Origin: Wenxinia saemankumensis
Lineage (GTDB): Bacteria; Pseudomonadota; Alphaproteobacteria; Rhodobacterales; Rhodobacteraceae
Assembly: GCF_900141735.1 (NCBI RefSeq)
Contig: NZ_FQYO01000005.1
Coordinates: 62,001 to 126,000, forward strand
Length of the DNA: 64,000 nt
Reading direction: 5' to 3'
A program made the translations under genes and the position numbers. The notes beneath the pieces are model-generated. The model ran no database searches, was not told the origin of the DNA, and saw nothing but the letters and a program-made list of their open reading frames with translations. Below are positions 19,910 through 31,678 of the stretch, in pieces. Numbering within the stretch: the first letter of the stretch is position 1; each line of letters starts with the position of its first letter.

Positions 19910-21307
19910 ATGGCCGACACGGACTACGACATGATCGTCATCGGCGCGGGCCCCGGCGGCTACGTCGCCGCGATCCGGGGTGCCCAGCTCGGCCTCAAGG
20001 TCGCCTGCATCGAGCGCGAGCACCTGGGTGGCATCTGCCTGAACTGGGGCTGCATCCCGACCAAGGCGATGCTGCGGTCCTCGGAGGTGTTCCACCTGAT
20101 GGAGCGGGCGAAGGATTTCGGCCTCACGGCCGAGAAGTTCGGCTACGACCTCGACGCCGTGGTCAAGCGCTCGCGCGGGGTGGCCAAGCAGCTGTCGGGC
20201 GGGATCGGCCACCTCTTCAAGAAGAACAAGGTGACGACGATCATGGGCGAGGCCCGCCTCGCGGGGGACCGCAAGGTGACGGTCAAGACCGACAAGGGCG
20301 AAGAGACGCTGACCGCATCGAAGGGCATCGTCGTCGCGACCGGCGCCCGCGCGCGCGAGCTGCCGGGGCTCGAGGCGGACGGCGACCTCGTCTGGACCTA
20401 CAAGCATGCGCTGGTCCCGCCGCGCATGCCCGAGAAACTGCTGGTCATCGGCTCGGGCGCGATCGGGATCGAATTCGCCAGCTTCTACAACACGCTCGGC
20501 GCCGAAACGACGGTGGTCGAGGTGATGGACCGCGTCCTGCCGGTCGAGGATGCCGAGATCAGCGCCTTCGCCAAGAAGCAGTTCGTCAAGCAGGGGATGA
20601 AGATCCTCGAGAAGACGACGGTGACGAAGCTTGACCGCGGCAAGGGCAAGGTCACCGCCCATCTCGAGGCGGGCGGCAAGACCGAGACGCAGGAGTTCGA
20701 TACCGTCATCTCCGCCGTCGGGATCGTCGGCAATGTCGAGGGGATCGGGCTCGAGGAGGTCGGCTGCAAGCTCGACCGCAGCCACGTCGTCGTGGACGAA
20801 TACTGCCGGACCGGGGTCGACGGGGTCTATGCCATCGGCGACATCGCCGGGGCGCCCTGGCTGGCCCACAAGGCCAGCCACGAAGGCGTCATGGTGGCCG
20901 AGGTGATCGCGGGCGAGCATGCCCACCCGATCAAGCCGGGCACCATCGCCGGCTGCACCTATTGCCAGCCGCAGATCGCATCCGTCGGCATGACCGAGGC
21001 GAAGGCGAAGGAGGCGGGCTTCGAGGTGAAGGTCGGCCGTTTCCCCTTCATCGGCAACGGCAAGGCCATCGCGCTGGGCGAACCCGAGGGCCTGGTCAAG
21101 ACCGTCTTCGACGCCAGGACGGGCGAGCTTCTGGGTGCGCACATGGTCGGGGCCGAGGTGACGGAACTCATCCAGGGCTACGTCGTCGGCCGCACGCTCG
21201 AGACCACCGAGGCCGAGCTGATGCAGACCGTCTTCCCGCATCCCACGCTCAGCGAGATGATGCACGAGAGCGTGCTCGACGCCTACGGCCGCGCGATCCA
21301 CTACTGA
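19910..21307 (+). CDS. lpdA: dihydrolipoyl dehydrogenase
   Basis: E3 flavoprotein (465 aa) that reoxidises dihydrolipoamide in 2-oxoacid dehydrogenase complexes and the glycine cleavage system, passing electrons to NAD+. The FAD-binding GAGPGGYVAAIRG is at 12-24. The redox disulphide is Cys43/Cys48 in GGICLNWGCIPTK. The NAD-binding GSGAIGIEFASFYNTLGAETTVVE is central, and the catalytic HPTLSEMMHE is near the C-terminus. A strong GAGGAGGG site precedes the ATG. No E1 or E2 gene is adjacent, so this is a stand-alone copy that may serve several complexes. Confidence 0.97.
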   Translation: MADTDYDMIVIGAGPGGYVAAIRGAQLGLKVACIEREHLGGICLNWGCIPTKAMLRSSEVFHLMERAKDFGLTAEKFGYDLDAVVKRSRGVAKQLSGGIGHLFKKNKVTTIMGEARLAGDRKVTVKTDKGEETLTASKGIVVATGARARELPGLEADGDLVWTYKHALVPPRMPEKLLVIGSGAIGIEFASFYNTLGAETTVVEVMDRVLPVEDAEISAFAKKQFVKQGMKILEKTTVTKLDRGKGKVTAHLEAGGKTETQEFDTVISAVGIVGNVEGIGLEEVGCKLDRSHVVVDEYCRTGVDGVYAIGDIAGAPWLAHKASHEGVMVAEVIAGEHAHPIKPGTIAGCTYCQPQIASVGMTEAKAKEAGFEVKVGRFPFIGNGKAIALGEPEGLVKTVFDARTGELLGAHMVGAEVTELIQGYVVGRTLETTEAELMQTVFPHPTLSEMMHESVLDAYGRAIHY

Positions 21308-21320
21308 GGCGGCCGGGTCC

Positions 21321-22493
21321 ATGTCCCCGAACGACCGGGGCAACTGGCCCCTCATCCTCGCGCTCTGGGGCGCGGGGCTGGGGGCGGCCGCGCAATACGG
21401 CAAGATCAGTGTGATCTACGACCTGCTCCCGGCCGTCTGGCCGGGGGCGGGCGCCCGGCTCGGCTGGGCGGTCGGCTTGGTCGGGGCCGTCGGGATCGTG
21501 CTGGGCGTCGTGGCCGGAATGGGCGTCGCGCGGATCGGCTACCGCCGGTCGCTCCTCTGGGCGCTGTGGCTGGGCGCCGCGCTCTCCGCCGTGCAGGCCG
21601 CGGGGCTGCCCTTCGGCTGGTTCCTCGCCAGCCGCGTCATCGAAGGGGCGAGCCATCTGGCCATCGTCGTCGCCGCCCCGACGCTCATCGCCGCGCTCGC
21701 CACCGACCGGGATCGGGGGCTGGCACTGACGCTCTGGGGCACGTTCTTCGGCGTGACCTTCGCGCTGATCGCCTGGGCTGGGCGGCCGCTGGCGCTGGGC
21801 CCGGGGCCGGAAGCGCTGTTCGCGGCCCATGCACTCTGCATGGGCATCCTCGCGCTGGTGCTGGGGCAGGGGCTGCGGACCCTGCCTCCCACGCCCGGTC
21901 CGCCGCTGCGCCTGGGCAACCTGCTGGCCGAGCATGCTGCGCTCTACGCCTCGCCCCGGCTGGCGGCGGCGGGGATCGGCTGGCTCTTCTACACCTTCTG
22001 TTTCGTCGCGCTCCTGACCCTGCTCCCGCCCTTCCTGCCGGAGGGAAGCCGCGCCGCGGTGCAGGGCCTCGCCCCGCTGGCCGCGATCGCGGTGTCGATG
22101 ACGCTGGGCGTCGTGGCGCTGCGCCGGTTCAGCGCGGTGCGCGTGGTCGTGGCCGGGTTCCTCGCCTCGGCGCTCGCGGCGCTCTGGCTCTGGGCGGTGC
22201 CCGGCTCTCCCGTCGCGGCTGTGGCGGTGATCGGCGTGATGGGCCTCGTCCAGGGGGCGAGCTTCGCCGCCGTGGCGGAATTGAACGAGACGCCCGCCGA
22301 CCGCGCCCGCGCCAACGGCGCGATGGCGCAGATGGGCAATATCGGCAACACGCTCGGCACGCCGGTCATCGCGGCGGTGACCGCCGGGGCGGGCTATGGC
22401 GGCATGATGGCGGGCGTCACCGCGATCTTCGTCGCCGGGGCCGCCGCGCATCTGGCGCTGGCGGCCCGAAGGCGGGCCGTCATTCGACGGTGA
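21321..22493 (+). CDS. MFS transporter, 12-TM
   Basis: Major facilitator transporter, 390 aa with about 12 predicted membrane segments and short loops. The motif A equivalent is GVARIGYRRSLLWALW between TM2 and TM3. It starts 13 nt after the lpdA stop and is probably co-transcribed. Its last 14 nt overlap, tail to tail, the end of the VWA gene on the other strand. Family resemblance is to small CynX/NreB-like MFS proteins; the substrate is unknown. Confidence 0.85.
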   Translation: MSPNDRGNWPLILALWGAGLGAAAQYGKISVIYDLLPAVWPGAGARLGWAVGLVGAVGIVLGVVAGMGVARIGYRRSLLWALWLGAALSAVQAAGLPFGWFLASRVIEGASHLAIVVAAPTLIAALATDRDRGLALTLWGTFFGVTFALIAWAGRPLALGPGPEALFAAHALCMGILALVLGQGLRTLPPTPGPPLRLGNLLAEHAALYASPRLAAAGIGWLFYTFCFVALLTLLPPFLPEGSRAAVQGLAPLAAIAVSMTLGVVALRRFSAVRVVVAGFLASALAALWLWAVPGSPVAAVAVIGVMGLVQGASFAAVAELNETPADRARANGAMAQMGNIGNTLGTPVIAAVTAGAGYGGMMAGVTAIFVAGAAAHLALAARRRAVIRR

Positions 22494-24942
22494 AGGGCGT
22501 CCGCGCCAGGATACTGTTCCCCTGGTCGAGAACGTAGCGCAGCTCGTAGGTGCCGGCATCCTCGGGCAGGTCCAGCTCGACCGGGTTGCCCCGGTTCGTC
22601 CTGGCGTATTCGAGCGAGCGGTCCTCTCCCGGCACACCGATGGCGATGTAGTCGTTCGCGTAGTCCGGCCCGTCCCAGCCCACCATCACCGTTCCGCCCG
22701 CCGCCCCGGTCTGCGGCGCCACCAGCCGCGCCTCGATCGGTTCGACCGTGACGAGCCGGCGGGCCACGATCGTGTTGCCCTGGTCGAGGACATAGCGGAT
22801 CTCGTACTCCCCCGGCTCGACCGGCATCAGCAGCGTCGTGGGATTGCCGTCGCGCGTGCGGGTGTAGTTGATCGAGCGATCCTCGCCCGGCAGGCCGACC
22901 GCGATGTAATCGTTGTCGTAATCGGGCCCCTCCCACGCGACGGACAGGTCGGACCCGGCCGGCGCGCTCTCCGCCGCCTCGAGTACCGGTTTCACTTCCG
23001 AGATGGTGATCGGCCGGGTCGCGACGACGGCGTTGCCCTGGTCGAGGACGTAGCGGATCTCGTACTCCCCCGGCTCGACGGGCATCATCAGGCCGAGCGG
23101 ATTGCCGTCGCGGGTGCGGGTGTAGTTGATCGAGCGGTCCTCGCCCGGCAGGCCGACCGCGATGTAGTCGTTGTCGTAATCCGGGCCGTCCCAGGCGACC
23201 TGCACCGTCTCGCCCGCGACGGCGGTTTCCGGCGCCTCGAGCGAGGGCGCGACCTCCGAGACGGTGATCGGCCGGGTCGCCACGACGGCGTTGCCCTGGT
23301 CGAGGACGTAGCGGATCTCGTACTCCCCCGGCTCGACGGGCATCATCAGAGAGGCCGGGTTGCCGTCGCGGGTGCGGGTGTAGTTGATCGAGCGGTCCTC
23401 GCCCGGGCGGCCGACCGCGATGTAGTCGTTGTCGTAATCCGGGCCGTCCCAGGCGACCTGCACCGTCTCGCCCGCCATGGCGGTCTCCGGCGCCTGCAGT
23501 GTGGGGGCGAGGTCGCTGACCGCGATCGGCCGGGTCGCCAGCACGGTGTCGCCCTGCGCCAGCACGTAGCGGATCTCGTACTCCCCCGGCTCGACCGGCA
23601 TCTCCAGCGCGGCGGGGGCGCCGTCGCGGGTATAGGCATAGTTGATCGCCCCGCCTTCTCCCGGCAGGCCGACCGCGATGTAGTCGCCGTCGTAATCGGG
23701 TCCCTCCCAGGTCACCGTGACATCGGCCCCCGCGGCCGCGTCCTCCGGCGCGTCGAGGCTGACCGCGACCTCCGTGACCGTCACGGGGCGCGTGGCGAGC
23801 ACGCGGTCGCCCTCGGACCGGACGTAGCGCAGCTCGTAGGTCCCTGCCTCCGGCGGCATGACGAGGGGCAGGGGGGCGCCGTCGCGGGTATAGGTGTAGT
23901 TGATCGCGCGATCCTCGCCCGGACGGCCGACCGCGATGTAGTCGTTCGGCTCGTCCGGTCCGGTCCAGTCCACGCTCAGGGTCCCGCCCAGCGGCGCGCT
24001 GTCCGCCGCCTCGAGCGTGGCGACGAGGACCGGCTCGGGGAAGGCGACGACCTGCACCGCATTCTCGGTGCCGACCGTGAAGGTCGCCTCGGCCGTCGTC
24101 TCCTCGATCGTCCAGTAGGCGGTGGCGGTGATGTCGCCCGGCGAAAGCTCTGCGGTGTAGGGATTGCCCTCGCCATCGACGAGCAGGGCGGGGGCCTCGT
24201 CCGGCGCGTCCAGCGTCCACAGGACCGGCCCCTCGACCAGCGGGCCGTCCGCGCCGATCCGCGCCTCGAGCGTGATCGTCGCCGGGGCGGCGGGCGGGGC
24301 GGCATTCGCCTCGACCACCTGCTGAAGGGCGCCCGACAGCTCGGCCGCATTGTCGGCCGTCAGGAAGAGCCCGCCGGTCTCGGCGGCGAGGCATTCCATC
24401 TGCGCCAGCGCCTCGGGCTCGGACGAGACGTCGAAGCCGATGACATGGGCGGTGAAATCCACCCCCGTCTCCTCCAGCACGCGGGCGGCTGCGCAGGGGT
24501 CGGGGTTGCAGGTCTCGATCCCGTCCGAGACGAGGATCACCGTCGCCGCCCGCTCGGTCGAGCGCAGCGCCTCGGCCGCGGCGACGACGCTGTCCGTCAT
24601 CGGGGTCATGCCGCGCGGGTTGATGCCGGCCGCGAAATCGCGGATCGCGTCCGCCGTACCGGGGGCCGGGGCGATCACCGTCTCGATATCCGAGCAGTCG
24701 CCCCGGGTCCGGTGGCCGTAGACGACGAGGCCGAGATTCTGGTCGCCCGGGACATCGCCGAGGATCGCGCCGACCGCGTCGCGCGCGATGACGATCTTGT
24801 TCACCCCGTCGATCTGGCCCCACATCGACCCCGACCCGTCGAGGACGAGGATCGTGTCGGTCGGCCCGTCCTGCGCCGCGAGAATCGTGGGAAGGGCGGC
24901 CAGCGACAGCAGGGCACAGAGGGCGGCGATCAGGCGGGTCAT
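22480..24942 (-). CDS. secreted VWA-domain protein with six C-terminal 86-residue repeats
   Basis: An 820-aa exported protein. The signal peptide MTRLIAALCALLSLAALPTILA is followed directly by a von Willebrand A domain (about 25-215) with an intact metal-binding MIDAS: DGSGS at 35-39 and GMTPM later. A linker beta domain (about 220-306) leads to six tandem repeats running to the C-terminus. Each is a likely Ig-like beta module carrying WxGPDYDNDYIAVG, PGEDRSINY and GEYEIRYVLDQGN. The role is probably binding or adhesion in the periplasm or at the surface; the ligand is unknown. The ATG at 24942 is preferred over an adjacent TTG and has AAGGAC upstream. Similar VWA-repeat proteins occur across Rhodobacteraceae. 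Confidence 0.88.
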   Translation of the reverse strand: MTRLIAALCALLSLAALPTILAAQDGPTDTILVLDGSGSMWGQIDGVNKIVIARDAVGAILGDVPGDQNLGLVVYGHRTRGDCSDIETVIAPAPGTADAIRDFAAGINPRGMTPMTDSVVAAAEALRSTERAATVILVSDGIETCNPDPCAAARVLEETGVDFTAHVIGFDVSSEPEALAQMECLAAETGGLFLTADNAAELSGALQQVVEANAAPPAAPATITLEARIGADGPLVEGPVLWTLDAPDEAPALLVDGEGNPYTAELSPGDITATAYWTIEETTAEATFTVGTENAVQVVAFPEPVLVATLEAADSAPLGGTLSVDWTGPDEPNDYIAVGRPGEDRAINYTYTRDGAPLPLVMPPEAGTYELRYVRSEGDRVLATRPVTVTEVAVSLDAPEDAAAGADVTVTWEGPDYDGDYIAVGLPGEGGAINYAYTRDGAPAALEMPVEPGEYEIRYVLAQGDTVLATRPIAVSDLAPTLQAPETAMAGETVQVAWDGPDYDNDYIAVGRPGEDRSINYTRTRDGNPASLMMPVEPGEYEIRYVLDQGNAVVATRPITVSEVAPSLEAPETAVAGETVQVAWDGPDYDNDYIAVGLPGEDRSINYTRTRDGNPLGLMMPVEPGEYEIRYVLDQGNAVVATRPITISEVKPVLEAAESAPAGSDLSVAWEGPDYDNDYIAVGLPGEDRSINYTRTRDGNPTTLLMPVEPGEYEIRYVLDQGNTIVARRLVTVEPIEARLVAPQTGAAGGTVMVGWDGPDYANDYIAIGVPGEDRSLEYARTNRGNPVELDLPEDAGTYELRYVLDQGNSILARTPFTVE
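22483..24024 (-). repeat. six tandem 258-bp coding repeats in the VWA gene
   Basis: In gene order the copies are 24024-23767, 23766-23509, 23508-23251, 23250-22993, 22992-22735 and 22734-22483 (the last is two codons short). The 86-residue period is exact, with no insertions. Copies 3, 4 and 5 are nearly identical over long stretches, both in protein and in codons, while the first and last are the most diverged. This points to recent duplication or gene conversion in the middle of the array and makes it prone to length change. Confidence 0.95.
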
Positions 24943-25047
24943 CAACGGGTCCTTCGGGTAATCGGGCAGTCGGAAATCGCCGTAACGTCAGCACATTCGG
25001 CGTTCCCCTGCCAAGCCCCCACGGGGCGGGGGATCGGGATGGTAAAT

Positions 25048-25062
25048 GTTTCCTTAATGTTC
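25048..25062 (+). promoter_or_regulatory. candidate LexA (SOS) box upstream of uvrA
   Basis: GTTT-CCTTAAT-GTTC matches the alphaproteobacterial SOS operator (GTTC, seven bases, GTTC) at seven of eight fixed positions. It lies 79 bp before the uvrA ATG in the only AT-richer part of that spacer. uvrA is a classic SOS gene, which supports the reading. Confidence 0.6.
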
Positions 25063-25140
25063 TATGTCCGGTCAGGGCCCGGCCGGCTGGCATTCGGCGC
25101 GCGCGCCCCTATCTCCTGACCTTGGTTGCAAGGGGGCGAC

Positions 25141-28026
<2,886 letters not shown>

Positions 28027-28052
28027 CGCCGAGCCTGGCGGTCGCGCCCCTT

Positions 28053-28079
28053 CGGCCGGCCTCGTTCCGTGGCCGGCCG
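28053..28079. terminator. hairpin between convergent uvrA and a 145-aa gene
   Basis: A perfect 9-bp inverted repeat (CGGCCGGCC / GGCCGGCCG, 9-nt loop) lies 27 bp after the uvrA stop and 39 bp beyond the stop of the convergent gene. There is no clear T-run on either side, so termination here is a guess from position. Confidence 0.35.
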
Positions 28080-28117
28080 CAGGCGCACCGCGTGTCCCTT
28101 GCGTCAGTCCGTGGGTG

Positions 28118-28555
28118 TCAGTCCCGGGCCGCGAACAGCGAAGCGGCCGCGCGCTCCGGCAGGTCGAGGATCGCGAGCGCCTCTTCCGGGGTGCCGGCGA
28201 CCGAGATCGACATCATGCCCAGTCCCTCCCAGCTGCGTTTGGCGAGGGCCGCCATCTGCTGGTGGATTGGGGCAGGGGCGAGAAAGACGATATGCATGTG
28301 GGCCGGCGCGTCCGGCGCCGGGTCGAGGTCGGCATGATGCTCGAGGATGCGGGCCTGCATCTGCATGAAGGCCGGCGGATCCTTTTCGTAGCTGCGCACC
28401 TGGCGGAAATCGACGAGTTGCCGGACCCCCGGACGGAGCGCCGGATCGGCCGCGAACCGGCGAAAGCCCTCCATCGTCTCGGCGATCGTCACATGCCCAG
28501 CGAACCGGACGTGAACGAGGTTCAGGTCGGGTAGGAACGCGTAGTCGAGGGGCAT
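28118..28555 (-). CDS. conserved hypothetical, possible SpoIIAA/STAS-like fold
   Basis: Function unknown; 145 aa, cytosolic, no cysteines and no signal peptide. The opening MPLDYAFLPDLNLVHVRFAGHVTIAETMEG, with alternating strands and helices and the phrase VRQLVDFRQV, looks like small SpoIIAA-like (STAS-related) domain proteins, but I see no phosphorylatable serine motif. The ATG at 28555 has GAGG upstream. Two perfect short inverted repeats lie upstream (GGAACG-3-CGTTCC at 28571-28585; TCAAGAC-10-GTCTTGA at 28609-28632) and could be regulator sites. Confidence 0.65.
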   Translation of the reverse strand: MPLDYAFLPDLNLVHVRFAGHVTIAETMEGFRRFAADPALRPGVRQLVDFRQVRSYEKDPPAFMQMQARILEHHADLDPAPDAPAHMHIVFLAPAPIHQQMAALAKRSWEGLGMMSISVAGTPEEALAILDLPERAAASLFAARD

Positions 28556-28728
28556 GGGGTGGCCTCGTGGGGAACGTCCCGTTCCTTCCCCTGCGGAACC
28601 TTTCCCGATCAAGACCTTCCGGCCTGTCTTGACGCAAGGTCATTCTGTCTGCCCTTCGTCGCGTCGCCGAGGATCGCGCCCGGCACCGGGCCGGGCGCGC
28701 CTCGTTCATGCAGGGGCAGGCGGGCCGC

Positions 28729-30228
28729 TCAATCCATCTGCTTGAAGTTGAACTCGCCGCCTTCCTTGATGCCCGAGAACCAGCGCGCCGTGACGGTCTT
28801 GGTCCGCGTGTAGAAGCGGAACGCGTCGGGCCCGTACTGGTTGAGATCGCCGAAGGCCGATTTCTTCCACCCGCCGAAGGTGTGGTAGGACAGGGGCACC
28901 GGGATCGGGAAGTTGATCCCGACCATGCCGACATTGACCCGGTGGGCGAAGTCGCGGGCGGTGTCGCCGTCGGCGGTATAGATCGCCGTCCCGTTGCCGT
29001 AGGGGTTGTCGATGATGAGGTTGAGCGCGGCCTCGTAACTGTCGGCGCGCACCTGGCTGAGTACGGGGCCGAAGATCTCCTCCTTGTAGATCTCCATGTC
29101 AGGGGTCACGTCGTCGAAATAGGACGGCCCGACGAAGAACCCGTCCTCGTAGCCCTGCAGGCGGAAGTCGCGCCCGTCCACGACCAGCGTCGCGCCCGCC
29201 TCGACGCCGCTGTTGACGAGCCGCTCGATCCGCTCCTGCGCGGCCTTCGTGATGACGGGCCCGTAATCCACGTCCTCGCCCGAGGTGTAGGGACCGACCT
29301 TCAGCTTCTCGATCCGGGGGACCAGCTTGTCGCGCAGGCGATCCGCCGTCTCCTTGCCAACCGGGACGGCGACCGAGATCGCCATGCAGCGCTCGCCGGC
29401 GGCGCCGAAACCGGCCCCGACCAGCGCGTCGGCCGCCTTGTCGAGATCGGCGTCGGGCATGACGATCATGTGGTTCTTGGCGCCGCCGAAGCACTGCGCG
29501 CGTTTGCCGTTCGTCGCGGCGCGGCCATAGATGTACTGCGCGATCGGGGTCGACCCGACGAAGCCGACGCCCTGCACTGTCTCGTTGTCGAGGATCGCGT
29601 CGACCACCTCCTTGTCGCCGTTCACCACCTGAAGAACGCCGTCGGGCAGACCGGCTTCCTGCAGCAGCTCGGCCAGCCGCAGCGAGGTGGAGGGGCAGCG
29701 CTCGGACGGCTTGAGGATCATCGCGTTGCCGCAGGTCAGGGCGGGCGCCATCTTCCAGAGCGGGATCATCGCGGGGAAGTTGAACGGGGTGATCCCGGCC
29801 ACGACGCCCAGCGGCTGTCGCATCGAGTAGAGGTCGATGCCCGGGCCGCCATCGTCCGTGAACTCACCCTTCAGCAGAGACGGCCCGCCCATGCAGACCT
29901 CGACCACCTCGAGCCCGCGCTGCACGTCGCCGCGCCCGTCGGGCAGGGTCTTGCCGTGTTCGCGGCTGACCAGCTCGGCCAGCTCGTCCATGTGCTCGTT
30001 GATGAGGGCGCCGAACCTCATCATCACCCGGGCCCGGCGCTGCGGGTTGGTCGCGGCCCAGCCCTTCTGCGCCTCGGCGGCGCGGGCGACGGCGGCGTCG
30101 AGCTCGTCCTTCGAGGCCAGCGGCAGGCGCGCCTGAACCTCGCCCGTCGCGGGATTGTAGACCTCGGCGAAGCGGCCCGACGTTCCGGTGACCTTCGCGC
30201 CGTCGATCCAGTGATGCAGGTCCTGCAT
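28729..30228 (-). CDS. mmsA: CoA-acylating methylmalonate-semialdehyde dehydrogenase
   Basis: MmsA (499 aa) converts methylmalonate semialdehyde or malonate semialdehyde with CoA and NAD+ to propionyl-CoA or acetyl-CoA, in valine, thymine or inositol breakdown. Marks are GVVAGITPFNFPAMIPLWK with the catalytic asparagine in NFP, the nucleophile in GAAGERCMAIS, and the NAD-fold GSTPIAQYIY. The C-terminal part YHTFGGWKKSAFGDLNQYG is typical of this ALDH6 family. A single gene here: the usual mmsB, acyl-CoA dehydrogenase or iol genes are not adjacent. It is divergent from the CBS protein. Confidence 0.95.
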   Translation of the reverse strand: MQDLHHWIDGAKVTGTSGRFAEVYNPATGEVQARLPLASKDELDAAVARAAEAQKGWAATNPQRRARVMMRFGALINEHMDELAELVSREHGKTLPDGRGDVQRGLEVVEVCMGGPSLLKGEFTDDGGPGIDLYSMRQPLGVVAGITPFNFPAMIPLWKMAPALTCGNAMILKPSERCPSTSLRLAELLQEAGLPDGVLQVVNGDKEVVDAILDNETVQGVGFVGSTPIAQYIYGRAATNGKRAQCFGGAKNHMIVMPDADLDKAADALVGAGFGAAGERCMAISVAVPVGKETADRLRDKLVPRIEKLKVGPYTSGEDVDYGPVITKAAQERIERLVNSGVEAGATLVVDGRDFRLQGYEDGFFVGPSYFDDVTPDMEIYKEEIFGPVLSQVRADSYEAALNLIIDNPYGNGTAIYTADGDTARDFAHRVNVGMVGINFPIPVPLSYHTFGGWKKSAFGDLNQYGPDAFRFYTRTKTVTARWFSGIKEGGEFNFKQMD

Positions 30229-30413
30229 GGCGATGTTCCTCCTGTTTCCCTCTCGGGTAGCGCCCCGGCGGCGCCGGATAAAGCGGCAATCTCGCGGGGC
30301 AGGGCCCCCGGACCCCGCGCGGCCCCGGGGGGGCGCCCCTACGCGCGGCGCTTGACAGACGGGCGCCCCACCGGGGACGCTTCGTTACGACGGCACGTCA
30401 AGGGAGGCTCGCC

Positions 30414-30851
30414 ATGCTCGTCCGCCAGATCCTCGCCGACAAGGACAGGTCAGACCTGCTCTGGGTCACGCCGGAGGCGCGGGTCTCCGACGCGGTCGGC
30501 ATCCTCTCCTCGAAACGCGTCGGCACCGTGATCGTCTCGTCCGACGAGGGGGCGACGGCGGCGGGTATCCTGTCCGAGCGCGACGTGGTGCGCGAGATCG
30601 GCCGGCAGGGCGCGGCGGTGCTGGACCAGGCCGTGAGCGAGCTGATGACGCGCGAGCTCAGCACCTGCACCGAGGATCACGACGCGGTCGCGGTGCTGCA
30701 GGCGATGACGGACGGGCGGTTCCGGCACCTGCCGGTGCTGAGGGACGGGCGGCTGGTCGGACTGGTGAGCATCGGCGACGTGGTCAAGGCTCGCCTCAGC
30801 GAACTCGCGATGGAGAAGGACGCCCTCGAGGGGATGATCATGGGCCACTAG
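30414..30851 (+). CDS. CBS-pair protein
   Basis: A 145-aa stand-alone protein made of two CBS motifs (about residues 8-62 and 75-130), which fold as a Bateman module and bind adenosyl ligands such as AMP or ATP. The second motif has the typical FRHLPVLRDGRLVGLVSIGDVV. There is no attached enzyme or channel domain, so it is probably an energy-sensing regulator whose partner is unknown. An AAGGGAGG site precedes the ATG. Such small CBS proteins are common in Rhodobacterales. Confidence 0.9.
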   Translation: MLVRQILADKDRSDLLWVTPEARVSDAVGILSSKRVGTVIVSSDEGATAAGILSERDVVREIGRQGAAVLDQAVSELMTRELSTCTEDHDAVAVLQAMTDGRFRHLPVLRDGRLVGLVSIGDVVKARLSELAMEKDALEGMIMGH

Positions 30852-30939
30852 GACGGGCCGCCGCGTCCCATCCGCTTGCCATCCGCTGCGCAATATCGTT
30901 GCGTGCGTCCATCCCGGACGGCCCGGGGCGAGGAGAGAC

Positions 30940-31434
30940 ATGCGAACCGGCCTCTATCCCGGCACGTTCGACCCGATCACGATCGGCCATCTCGACATCG
31001 TCGAGCGGGCCTGCGGCCTCGTCGACCGGCTGGTGATCGGGGTCGCCATCAACGAGGGCAAGGGCCCGCTCTTCCCGCTGGAGGAACGCGTCGCCCTGGT
31101 CGAGGCGGAATGCGCGCCGATCGCCACCCGGCGGAACTGCGAGATCGTCGTCCATCCCTTCGACAACCTGCTGATCGACTGCGCACGCGATGTCGGGGCG
31201 CAGGTGATCGTCCGGGGCCTGCGGGCCGTCGCGGATTTCGAGTACGAGTTCCAGATGGTCGGCATGAACCGCGTGCTCGACGCGCAGATCGAGACCGTCT
31301 TCCTGATGGCCGATCTCAAGCACATGGCCATCGCGTCCAAGCTGGTGAAGGAGATCGCCCGTCTGGACGGCGACATCTCGCGCTTCGTCCCGCCCCGGGT
31401 GCGGGACGCGCTGCTGGCGAGACTGGCCCCCTGA
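30940..31434 (+). CDS. coaD: phosphopantetheine adenylyltransferase
   Basis: CoaD (164 aa) catalyses the fourth step of coenzyme A synthesis: ATP plus 4'-phosphopantetheine to dephospho-CoA. The nucleotidyltransferase motif TGLYPGTFDPITIGHLDI near the start includes the T/HxGH element, and RGLRAVADFEYEFQM and the C-terminal ASKLVKEIARLDGDIS are family signatures. Length is standard. A GAGGAGAG site lies just before the ATG. Confidence 0.97.
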   Translation: MRTGLYPGTFDPITIGHLDIVERACGLVDRLVIGVAINEGKGPLFPLEERVALVEAECAPIATRRNCEIVVHPFDNLLIDCARDVGAQVIVRGLRAVADFEYEFQMVGMNRVLDAQIETVFLMADLKHMAIASKLVKEIARLDGDISRFVPPRVRDALLARLAP

Positions 31435-31440
31435 GACGAG

Positions 31441-31463
31441 AAAAGCCGCCCTTCGGGGCGGCT
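31441..31463 (-). terminator. intrinsic terminator of the 53-aa DUF1127 gene
   Basis: An 8-bp stem AGCCGCCC / GGGCGGCT with a TTCG loop is followed on the minus strand by TTTT. It therefore ends leftward transcription from the DUF1127 gene. It sits only 9 bp from the coaD stop and may also serve coaD as a hairpin without a U-tract. Confidence 0.75.
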
Positions 31464-31516
31464 CCGCTCGATGTCCGACGGGGCCGGACCGGCCCGGACA
31501 GGGCCGGATCCACGGC

Positions 31517-31678
31517 TCAGGCGCCGTAGACCGCCCGGTAGGCGATGTCGCGGGGATCGGTCCGGTCCATGTCGAGGTCGCGGGCGATCCGGGGGTCGAG
31601 ACCCGACAGTTCGCGCAGGGTCCGGGCGTAGGCGGCGCGGCGGGCGATGCGCGCGCGGACGGTATCGAAGAAGGTCAT
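31517..31678 (-). CDS. small DUF1127 (YjiS-like) protein
   Basis: A 53-aa basic protein starting MTFFDTVRARIARRAAYAR and continuing RTLRELSGLDPRIARDLDM. The arginine-rich helix followed by LxxLxxxxxRDLDM is the DUF1127 signature, and members of this family in Rhodobacter and Agrobacterium bind RNA or act in stress and phosphate responses. A strong AAGGAG site lies 7 nt upstream of the ATG, and an intrinsic terminator follows, so it is a complete single-gene unit. Unlike the DUF1127 gene at 53.1 kb, it has no CCUCCUCCC hairpins behind it. Confidence 0.82.
   Translation of the reverse strand: MTFFDTVRARIARRAAYARTLRELSGLDPRIARDLDMDRTDPRDIAYRAVYGA

Noticed and set aside
30353-30358. TTGACA as a promoter of the CBS gene
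   Set aside because: No acceptable -10 element lies 16-18 bp downstream; it is probably chance or only part of a promoter.
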